Part shown: positions 32,928 to 39,479 of the stretch, piece by piece
Layout of the letters: each line of letters opens with the position of its first letter
Numbering within the stretch: the first letter of the stretch is position 1
Origin: Methanosphaera sp.
GTDB lineage: Archaea; Methanobacteriota; Methanobacteria; Methanobacteriales; Methanobacteriaceae
DNA: 39,479 bases
Reading direction: 5' to 3'
Assembly: GCA_017430835.1 (NCBI GenBank)
Contig: JAFRMD010000017.1
Coordinates: 1-39,479 of the forward strand
Notes under the pieces: generated by a model
The model's database searches: none
What the model was told of the DNA's origin: nothing
Seen by the model: the letters and a program-made list of their open reading frames with translations, nothing else
Position numbers and translations under genes: made by a program

Positions 32928-33481
32928 TTATTCACATTTGTAGTGAATTATTTTATATGAAATAGCTTTAGTTAAGTATACTGCTTCGATTGTTGAACCA
33001 TCTTTTGCCCAGTCTGAAGGTATTTCATAGTTTTCTATGGTAGCGGTACCATTTACCACTTTTGCATAGATTACTTTACCAGATGAGTCTTTTAGTGTTT
33101 TGCCGTTTACCTTGAAGGTGACTTTTCCCTTGGTGATGTTGGTGTTTACTTGGGTTGTGTAGTATATGCTTGCTGTGATTGTGGCAGTTTCGCCTGCTGT
33201 GAAGTTTGTGGTTTCGATAATTAGTTCGTTTTGTGGTTTGTGTTTGATGTGTGTGTTGTTGTGGAGGGTGTTGTTTTCTATAGAATTGGAGATGGTTGTT
33301 CTATTGCCAAGTGTAACTCCTTCACAAAGAGTTAATGTTCCACCACCATTAAAACGTGCATTATTTGGAGTAGTAACTCCACTAAGAGTCATTTTACCAT
33401 CATTACATATTGAACTACCGGTAATCTTGGTATCATTAATGGTAATATTGGTAGTTTTCTGATAGTTACTTATACCAATTT
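32928..33481 (-). pseudogene. 3' remnant of an adhesin-like surface protein
   Basis: The open frame has a first ATG at 33392 but runs on upstream to the junction near 33481 (NYQKTTNITINDTKITGSSI). It encodes a beta-helix end (ATPN-like GVTTPNNARFNGGGTLTLCE) and one Ig-like domain (IIETTNFTAGETATITASIY, then GKVTFKVNGKTLKD). Such repeats end the large adhesin-like proteins of Methanosphaera and Methanobrevibacter. The N-terminal signal and nearly all repeats are missing. Confidence 0.7.
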
Positions 33482-33995
33482 GAATTATATTAATTGGGAT
33501 ACCATCATACTGTTATTTGTGATAAGGATTATCGTTGAGGTTTTAAAGAATCTGGCAGTATTCGAGCTGCTGGTTAGAAGACTGTTGACAAGAACCGCAA
33601 ATACACGTATGCTTGTTTTTGTATTGGTGTTTATCACTTTTTTAAGTTCAATTTTCATCACGAATGATGTTTCCTTAATCCTATTTGTAACATTTTCTAT
33701 CATGGCACTAAAGAAGGTACGTCGTGCTGATTTGATAATAATTACGGTTTGTCTACAGACTATTGCCGCAAAGGTGGGATGTATGGTTCTGCCTGTTGGT
33801 GCTCCACATAATATTGTCGTATACACCACGTCAAACATATCATTCGAGGCATTTTTGTTGGTTCTGTTGCCGTATATTATTGTTTCAGTGTTATTTATTG
33901 TTGCTGTATTGTTATTTATCAGAAAGGAGGAGATACTTTTGCTACAATTGATAAAATTCCATTTACTTGGCATTTTTATAGTTGTTACTCCATGA
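33480..33995 (+). pseudogene. fragment of an ArsB/NhaD-type ion transporter
   Basis: The 171-codon frame starts with no ribosome site at INWDTIILLFVIRIIVEVLK and has VFITFLSSIFITNDVSLILF, then VGCMVLPVGAPHNIVVYTTS, the N-D and G-A-P-x-N motifs of the ion-transporter superfamily (ArsB/NhaD/CitM). It lacks the first membrane helix and about half of the usual 380-420 residues; the last residues after FIRKEE look frameshifted. It directly abuts the adhesin remnant. Confidence 0.65.
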
Positions 33996-34006
33996 ATTAA
34001 ATATTC

Positions 34007-34453
34007 TTATTTATCTTCTAATAGTTTAGTTTTTTCACTTATTGAATCTAAATAAATTAGGTTTATCTCTTCATTTTTCTTAAATTCTTTATCAAATGAT
34101 ACTAAAGTATCAATATCATAGTATTCCATTAGCAGTAGAATGGATGCATCCGTGACTGATAGGTTTATATCATATTCTTCGTAAATATCCATAACTTTAT
34201 CGTTGAAGTTGTCTATTTCTTGTTCATTTAGTATTGTAAAGTTATCTTTTAATATGTAATATGTTTCTTTAGCTAGATTAATATCTGATTTATTTCCGAT
34301 TATTGTGATAACTTCATTTATTACATAATTTGATATGTAACAGTCTTGTTCGAATATATTTTCTTGTTGTATCAGCATATCGGCTTTTTTGAAATTTTCA
34401 TCACTTTCTAGTGCAAATGATATTATAAATGATGAGTCTAAAAATATTTTCAT
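34007..34453 (-). CDS. VapC-like PIN-domain toxin
   Basis: The protein has 148 residues. FLDSSFIISFALE gives the first Asp (residue 5), NYVINEVITIIGN the Glu, VTDASILLLMEYYDI the third (Asp) and LVSFDKEFKK the fourth acidic residue, so all four PIN site residues are kept. By family it cuts RNA (tRNA, rRNA or mRNA). It overlaps the antitoxin gene by four bases. A second, inactive copy of its 3' part lies at 30064. Confidence 0.85.
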   Translation of the reverse strand: MKIFLDSSFIISFALESDENFKKADMLIQQENIFEQDCYISNYVINEVITIIGNKSDINLAKETYYILKDNFTILNEQEIDNFNDKVMDIYEEYDINLSVTDASILLLMEYYDIDTLVSFDKEFKKNEEINLIYLDSISEKTKLLEDK

Positions 34454-34683
34454 TCATACATGCTCCTTTTTAGTTCTACTGAATTTGTTTTATATGGTAA
34501 TTTTACCATTCCTCTTAATTCATTGATGTTTCTTTTTCTTCTGACTTTAATTTTTATTTCTTCATCATTTAGTTTTTCCCATGTGAGTATTGATTCTTCT
34601 GTTATATTATATTCTTCTCTTATTTTTTTTGGTATTAGTGTTTGATGATTTTTATACATTTTTGTAGTTTCCATTATTTTCAT
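34450..34683 (-). CDS. AbrB/SpoVT-type antitoxin (VapB-like)
   Basis: The protein has 77 residues. KNHQTLIPKKIREEYNITEE and ILTWEKLNDEEIKIKVRRKR form the swapped-hairpin AbrB fold, and the C-terminal VELKRSMYE would bind the toxin. It precedes and overlaps the PIN gene, the usual arrangement in which this protein neutralises the toxin and represses the operon. The start ATG has GAGTGATAT before it; a second ATG two codons later is possible. Confidence 0.85.
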   Translation of the reverse strand: MKIMETTKMYKNHQTLIPKKIREEYNITEESILTWEKLNDEEIKIKVRRKRNINELRGMVKLPYKTNSVELKRSMYE

Positions 34684-34935
34684 TATATCACTCTCATTAA
34701 TATATTTATATATAATTGTTTATATATTTTATTTTTATTTTTTTACTTTAATTTTTTATTTTCCTCTAATATTTTTTTTTATAGTTAAAATTTTTGGAAT
34801 TTTTGGGTAAAAATCAATTTCTTTCTACTTTTCATTTTTGGGTATGTTACATCTATATGTCGTGGTTGATTTTTGGTGTTTTTGTAAGGTTTTGTTTTTG
34901 GTACTTTTTTGGATTGTTAGATGTTGTAATTTTAG

Positions 34936-34959
34936 TTCGTTATACTACCGTATAACGAA
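34936..34959. repeat. perfect 10-base inverted repeat
   Basis: TTCGTTATAC and GTATAACGAA are inverted around TACC. The next repeat follows 14 bases later. It lies in a 580-base gene-free stretch between vapB and the surface proteins. No T-run follows, so it is not a clear terminator; it could be an operator or recombination site. I see nothing else in 34684-35264. Confidence 0.5.
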
Positions 34960-34973
34960 GTAAAAACATATGG

Positions 34974-34996
34974 TTTGTTCGTAGTTTGAGAACAAA
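34974..34996. repeat. 7-base inverted repeat
   Basis: TTTGTTC and GAACAAA are inverted around nine bases, beside the longer palindrome at 34936. Together they may be a regulator array. Confidence 0.35.
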
Positions 34997-35264
34997 TAGT
35001 GTTATAAAAGTGAACATTTTTGGACCATTTGACAAAATACTTTTTTCGAAAACATCAAAAAATTATATCATCAACATGATATAAATAAATATCATAATTA
35101 TTAATTAAAATAAAGAAAGTAATACTAAAATGAGATGGACTAAAGTATTAATGTTAGAAAACAATAGTAATAATTTATGTGATGAAAAATAAAGAGTATC
35201 ATATTTATTAATTTTCTTATTTAATAAAAAAAATATTTAAAAAAAATGAAAAATGGTGATGAGA

Positions 35265-36116
35265 TTATTCGATTATAATATTTTCATCATAGGTGTTGGT
35301 ATTGTTGTTGGCATCAGTAAATTCTATTTTAATGTTATGATTACCAAGATATTGTTCAATGAACTGTAGTATGGTAAATGATAAATCATCAGTTACAGTA
35401 CCATTGAATACTACCTGACCATCCATGAAGACTACTAAATGTCCATTAGCTATATTTTGACCGAATATTTTGTTTATTGCATCTAGTGTCAATGAGTTTC
35501 CTTGATATACTACACTATTGTCACTAGCTTTTTTGATAGTATGTGTTTTATATACTTTCTGTTGGTTGTTAGTTGTTTTTGTTGGACTTTGTTTGACAAC
35601 TTTCTGTTTTTGAGCAGTTGGTGCTGGTTGGGAATTTCCCTGACTTTGATCAGCGTTACTTGGACTAGCTTCTGGTGTTGTGTCATTTGTGGTTGTGTTC
35701 ATACCTGGTATTAAATCGGACATGTTCATACCTGGTATCATATCTGACATATTCATATCAGAGAAGTTCATTCCAGAGAAGTTCATACCGGACATGTTCA
35801 TTCCAGAGAAGTTCATACCGGACATGTTCATTCCAGAGAAGTTCATACCGGACATGTTCATACCAGACATCATATCTGACATGTTCATACCAGAGAAGTT
35901 CATTCCACTCATGTTACCCATTGAAAATCCACCAGTTGACTGGGAATTTCCATTTCCATTTGTATTAAAAATGTTTCCTGTACTAGGTGCATTAGAATCA
36001 GCTGTACTGCTATCAGTTGCAGCAGTATCTTGTGAACTGTTATCTGCAGCACTGACACTAGCTAGAGTTACGAAACATATTAATAATAATATACTTATTA
36101 ACAATTTTTTTGACAT
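35265..36116 (-). CDS. secreted Met-rich pentapeptide-like repeat protein
   Basis: I choose ATG 36116 after GGAGGTATATA, giving 283 residues; the longer frame to 36284 has no ribosome site. A signal peptide (KKLLISILLLICFVTLASVSA) is followed by an Asp/Ser-rich stretch. Then come about 18 repeats of the type SGMNF/SGMNM/SDMNM, a pentapeptide-like pattern with Met instead of Leu at the central place. A linker rich in Gln/Lys leads to a C-terminal domain (HTIKKASDNSVVYQGNSLTL, then ANGHLVVFMDGQVVFNGTVT) shared with the next gene, ending TYDENIIIE. It is probably a surface or extracellular protein; role unknown. Confidence 0.7.
   Translation of the reverse strand: MSKKLLISILLLICFVTLASVSAADNSSQDTAATDSSTADSNAPSTGNIFNTNGNGNSQSTGGFSMGNMSGMNFSGMNMSDMMSGMNMSGMNFSGMNMSGMNFSGMNMSGMNFSGMNFSDMNMSDMIPGMNMSDLIPGMNTTTNDTTPEASPSNADQSQGNSQPAPTAQKQKVVKQSPTKTTNNQQKVYKTHTIKKASDNSVVYQGNSLTLDAINKIFGQNIANGHLVVFMDGQVVFNGTVTDDLSFTILQFIEQYLGNHNIKIEFTDANNNTNTYDENIIIE
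35766..35855. repeat. three tandem 30-base repeats within the Met-rich protein gene
   Basis: Three identical 30-base units start at 35766, 35796 and 35826; each encodes ten residues (two pentapeptides, NMSGMNFSGM in register). Degenerate units flank them. Identity between copies suggests recent slippage expansion. Confidence 0.8.
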
Positions 36117-36620
36117 TATATACCTCCATTTATTATATTGTTTAAATAAGTATTTAAAGTTATAACTTTTATTTAAATATGATTTATTCGATATATAAAA
36201 AAATGACATGAAAAAAGCAGTAAAAATAAAAATCATACAGTAATAAGATATTTTATAAGTTATATATATAAATATTTGATTCAATAGTTATATTTTTATA
36301 TAAATGTCTAAATATTTGATTATAATATTTTTGTTTTTATATAAATTTTTAGATAAAAGTATTAATTTTAAATGGTGCATCACTAAAATCTTTTTCAATT
36401 TTAAAATTATCCAAAAAGAGAGTTTCATCATATTAAAGTAGAAAGATTTTAACTAAACTTAAATTATTATAAAATGTTTAGTAAGTAAAAATTGGCTATC
36501 AAAATCAATATATTAAAGAAATATAGTCTTATATTATTTTATACGGATATTTAAATCAGTAGAAGAAGTTTATAGTTATAGAATATAGTTTAAAAAAAAT
36601 GAAGTAAATAATTGAAATAT

Positions 36621-38552
36621 TTATTCAATTATTATTGTTTCTTTATAAGTGTTTGTTTGTCCATCAGCACCAGTAAATTCTACTTTTATTTCATGTTCGC
36701 CTAGGAACTTTTCAATAATTTCAAATATTACTTGTGATAAGTCTCCTTTAACATCACCATCAAATACAACTTCACCATCAATCATGACTTTTAAATGTCC
36801 ATTAATGAAATCAAGATCAAATAATGTATTTAAATCACCTAAAGTAAACACGTTTGACTGACAGATAATCTTGTTATCAGATGCTCTTTTAACAGTGAAT
36901 GTTTTAGCTGCCTGTGTTACTTTATTGTTTTGTTTTAATGTAGTTTTTGGCATAGCGTTATGTTTTATTGGCTGGGATGGTGTTTGACCATTCTGGTTGA
37001 ATAAGTCTTTAAGTAAATCCATCAAGTTACAGTTCTTTAATAAATCTGTCATATTAAAACTTGATAAATCAAATCCACCCATCATACTACCTAAATCGAA
37101 GTTTCCTAGGTCTAATTGATTAATTAAATCAGACATATTTAGATTAGATAAATCTAGGTTTGATAAATCCATACCGGTTGAATTAAATAGACTTGAATTT
37201 AAAACGGACATATTTAAATTATCCATTAAACTTGATAAGTCAAGGTTTGACAAGTTAAGACCGGATAGATTTAAATTGGATAAATCCATGTCAGATAAGT
37301 TTAATCCACTTAAGTTTAAAGTACTGGTATTTAAGTTCATTCCATTAAATATTTCTGTTAGATTGAACTTTGAAAAGTCCAGACCGGATAAATTAAATTT
37401 TGAAAAGTCTACATTACCTAAATCTAAACCACTGGAATCAATAGGTATTCTATAACTGCTTGCATCATATCCTGAACCTAAGAGGTCTACAAGACCTGAA
37501 AAGTTTAGGGTTGATAAATCAAAACTTGATGTTAAGCCAGATAGATCTAGTTGTGATAAATCTAATCCGGTAACGTTAAAGTTAGTGAAGTTTATACCAC
37601 TAATGTTAAATGCTGGTATATTAAGTCCACCTGATTCAAATCCACTATAGTTAATATTGGATATTGAAGCATTTGAATCAAGATTTGATGAACCTGTCAA
37701 CGGTGATAATGTAACATTAACATCTGTTAGATTTAAAAATGTGTCTTTAAAGTCAGTATAGTTTAAACCAGACATAGCTATGCCTATAGTAAGATCTGTT
37801 GATTTTGTATCTGGAATGTTGATTTTTAAATCAAGATCAGTTAAATTCAATGCATTCGTACCATAATTTATAATCTTTAAGCTAGGTAATAATACTGATA
37901 CATAAAGACTTGATGAATCCAAACTAGGTATAATTGATAAATCCAAATCTGAAAAATCAAAATATCTAGTATCGAACTCTGTATAGTTTAATGTTGACAT
38001 TAATAATGATAAATTAAGAGCTGATAAATCTGCAGTTGGTAATAATGCAAAATCAACACCGGTTAAATTTAATTTATACTTATTAAAGTCTGTTATATTT
38101 AAACCTGACATAGTAAATGTTAAGTTAAGAGTTTGTGGATCCTTACTTGGAATAATATTTAAATCTAAATCAGAAAACTGGAATGCTGTTGTTTCATAGT
38201 CTGAATAGTTTAAATTACCCACATCTACTCCTATGTTCACAGAGTTGGAGTCTGCACTAGGAGTTATTGTCACGTCAACACCGGTAGTGTTTATGTTTTT
38301 ATCATAGTTACTGACGATATTGCCTGTAAACTCATTTGCAGATTTCAAGTTTTTCTGTGAACCCGTTGAACTAACTTTACTGTTAGAGTTATCATTGGCT
38401 GATGTTGTAGATACGTCAGAGGATGCTGGTTCTGTAGCAGTTACTGCATCGCTTGATGAATCATCTGATACATCTGCTGCACTAACGGCACCTATTGCTA
38501 AGAACAATAGCATTAAAAAAACCAAACATCCTTTAGTTTTTCTATTCATCAT
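36621..38552 (-). CDS. secreted Leu/Asn-rich repeat protein sharing the C-terminal domain of the previous one
   Basis: The protein has 643 residues. A signal peptide (CLVFLMLLFLAIGAVSAADV) and Ser-rich linker are followed by longer repeats of the form LNLTGVDFALLPTADLSALN (about 42 residues each, roughly 100-300), then by pentapeptide-like repeats (LSGLNLSDMDLSNLNLSGLN, about 310-500), which should form a right-handed beta-helix. The C-terminal 100 residues (FTVKRASDNKIICQSNVFTL, then INGHLKVMIDGEVVFDGDVK) match those of the 35265 protein, ending TYKETIIIE. No membrane anchor or sortase signal is visible. It probably is a cell-surface protein; the domain may bind pseudomurein or another surface part. 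Confidence 0.72.
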   Translation of the reverse strand: MMNRKTKGCLVFLMLLFLAIGAVSAADVSDDSSSDAVTATEPASSDVSTTSANDNSNSKVSSTGSQKNLKSANEFTGNIVSNYDKNINTTGVDVTITPSADSNSVNIGVDVGNLNYSDYETTAFQFSDLDLNIIPSKDPQTLNLTFTMSGLNITDFNKYKLNLTGVDFALLPTADLSALNLSLLMSTLNYTEFDTRYFDFSDLDLSIIPSLDSSSLYVSVLLPSLKIINYGTNALNLTDLDLKINIPDTKSTDLTIGIAMSGLNYTDFKDTFLNLTDVNVTLSPLTGSSNLDSNASISNINYSGFESGGLNIPAFNISGINFTNFNVTGLDLSQLDLSGLTSSFDLSTLNFSGLVDLLGSGYDASSYRIPIDSSGLDLGNVDFSKFNLSGLDFSKFNLTEIFNGMNLNTSTLNLSGLNLSDMDLSNLNLSGLNLSNLDLSSLMDNLNMSVLNSSLFNSTGMDLSNLDLSNLNMSDLINQLDLGNFDLGSMMGGFDLSSFNMTDLLKNCNLMDLLKDLFNQNGQTPSQPIKHNAMPKTTLKQNNKVTQAAKTFTVKRASDNKIICQSNVFTLGDLNTLFDLDFINGHLKVMIDGEVVFDGDVKGDLSQVIFEIIEKFLGEHEIKVEFTGADGQTNTYKETIIIE

Positions 38553-38583
38553 GTATACCTTATTAATTTATTTTATTAATTGA

Positions 38584-39183
38584 TATTATAAATCCCTATC
38601 AATTTGAATTCTACTTCCAATAATAGTGTCATACTCAAATAATAATTTTTATAATATCATATATTTATTTATAAATAATTATTAATAAATATAATGATTT
38701 TTTGCATGTTAATTAAAGTTACAGCATATTTTTGTTGGTATAACTTTTTAGTATATTATATTATTTATGTTTAATATGGCAGAGATTTAATTAAAAGATA
38801 TGATAATACTGGTAATAAATATTGTAGAATCGTAGAATATTGATTTTATTTCTTGTTAAACATATTATAATAGCTAAGAATTATAAATTTATGATGGAAA
38901 AAATAGTTAATATTTGTATAATAGTTTAAACATGTAGATTGATGAAATTATACAATCTTATTTTAAGACCGATAATTAAATGTTTTTTCAAGGATTTCTA
39001 ATGTTTCATCAATGTTTATTGTTGCATTGTTATCATGTATGTACTCTTATATTTTAATTGAATCTTATATTAAATTGTTATGGTGTTTTTTCTAATATTA
39101 TATTATTTTTTATGTATTTTTATGCAATGCTGTCAAGTTAAGGTATTTTTTGTGTGAGATTTTTTTGTATCGTGTATATTTTT
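38584..39183. other. AT-rich stretch without a gene
   Basis: It contains the promoter of the 36621 gene at its left end. A 27-codon minus-strand tail (39035-38960, INIDETLEILEKTFNYRS) may be a remnant of an unknown gene. Nothing else is visible. Confidence 0.35.
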
Positions 39184-39479
39184 TTAGAATGATCTTCTGT
39201 TGTTGTCGTGGAATTTGTGTCCGTAATCGGTCGGTTCGCGAGTTGTTGTTTCTGTTTCTTCTTTTACATATATTAAGTTTTTCTGCAGTATTTTGAATAT
39301 TTTGGATATTGCTTGGTGTTGTTTTTCTTCATCAGGGAATAAGAGGTTGAGTAATTCTTTTTTTACTAGTCCTACTGCTATATTGAAGTTTGCCGAGTAT
39401 TCTTTGTATCTGTGTTTGTTGTTTTTTCGTGGTTGTCGTGTTATTATTTCATTTACGTCGTGTTTGATTACTGTTGCTA
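39184..39479 (-). CDS. probable transposase, 3' end, running out of the window
   Basis: The open frame continues to the window edge and ends at TAA 39184-39186. It encodes at least 97 residues with a basic stretch (TRQPRKNNKHRYKEYSANFN), then IAVGLVKKELLNLLFPDEEK and a hydrophilic tail (YGHKFHDNNRRSF). Base composition (AAC, CGA, GAC-rich codons) and the basic core resemble transposase ends, like the IS remnant at 30403. Neither the family nor the catalytic residues can be seen here. Confidence 0.4.
   Translation of the reverse strand, partial: ATVIKHDVNEIITRQPRKNNKHRYKEYSANFNIAVGLVKKELLNLLFPDEEKQHQAISKIFKILQKNLIYVKEETETTTREPTDYGHKFHDNNRRSF

Noticed and set aside
33485..33973. 162-residue minus-strand frame
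   Set aside because: It is the antisense of the transporter fragment, whose plus-strand frame has clear membrane helices and motifs.
34936..34959. loxP- or dif-like site
   Set aside because: The centre is only 4 bases and the arms are not the 11 or 13 bases of those sites; kept only as an unassigned palindrome.
35766..35885. Possible CRISPR array
   Set aside because: The 30-base repeats are directly adjacent without unique spacers and encode the pentapeptides of a gene.
36117..36284. Longer N-terminus of the Met-rich secreted protein
   Set aside because: The extra 56 residues have no ribosome site and would put the signal peptide in the interior; GGAGGT directly precedes ATG 36116.

Overview
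The window is archaeal, from a methanogen of the order Methanobacteriales; Methanosphaera or a close relative is the best guess. The reasons are a very AT-rich genome, GGTGAT/GGAGGT ribosome-binding sites, TATA boxes, secreted Asn/Thr-rich proteins with Ig-like domains, an archaeal glutamate synthase encoded as separate domains next to an FrhB (F420-hydrogenase beta) homologue, and GGAA-N6-TTCC operators of the kind bound by the archaeal nitrogen regulator NrpR. The genus is inferred; I could not run a search.

Layout. 1-5.6 kb: an insertion-sequence end relic, a SAP/DUF6434-like protein, a secreted Ig-like plus M14-type (AstE/AspA-like) zinc hydrolase that appears to start at AUA, a membrane protein with two helix-hairpin-helix domains, a frameshifted gene, a pyridoxamine kinase and a membrane-protein remnant. 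5.9-12.7 kb: a HIRAN / ARPP-1 / unknown three-gene operon, a GNAT acetyltransferase, a DUF4411 (PIN-like) and XRE-ImmA toxin-antitoxin-like pair, a ferredoxin-nitroreductase that appears to start at AUU, a flavodoxin-family protein and a CPBP-like fragment. 12.7-16.1 kb: a MacB-like ABC exporter and a tocopherol-cyclase-like protein in one probable operon. 16.3-17.8 kb: an AAA ATPase of the DUF4143 type with inverted-repeat operators.

18.1-24.3 kb is the nitrogen-assimilation core. glnA and a four-gene glutamate synthase operon converge on each other. Each carries NrpR-type operators, one for glnA and two flanking the TATA box of the glt operon. The glt operon encodes the amidotransferase, GXGXG and ferredoxin-FMN-synthase parts separately. 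Its FrhB-like subunit has the two FrhB domains in swapped order with a ferredoxin module between them. It has no GltD, so F420H2 is a plausible electron donor.

24.5-28.0 kb: an AAA ATPase, then a MarR regulator, a ferritin-like protein and an MBL-fold hydrolase, with a palindrome at the likely start of transcription of the latter two. 28.1-34.7 kb is a dense island of whole and decayed toxin-antitoxin modules (PIN remnant, two zeta-toxin remnants, a TumE/HVO_A0114-like pair, a VapC duplicate, an intact VapBC), an IS1182-like transposase relic, another AAA ATPase behind a phased 34-bp repeat array, and abutting fragments of an adhesin and an ion-transporter gene. 35.2-38.6 kb holds two secreted repeat proteins that share a C-terminal domain, one Met-rich and one Leu/Asn-rich. 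The window ends inside a probable transposase gene.
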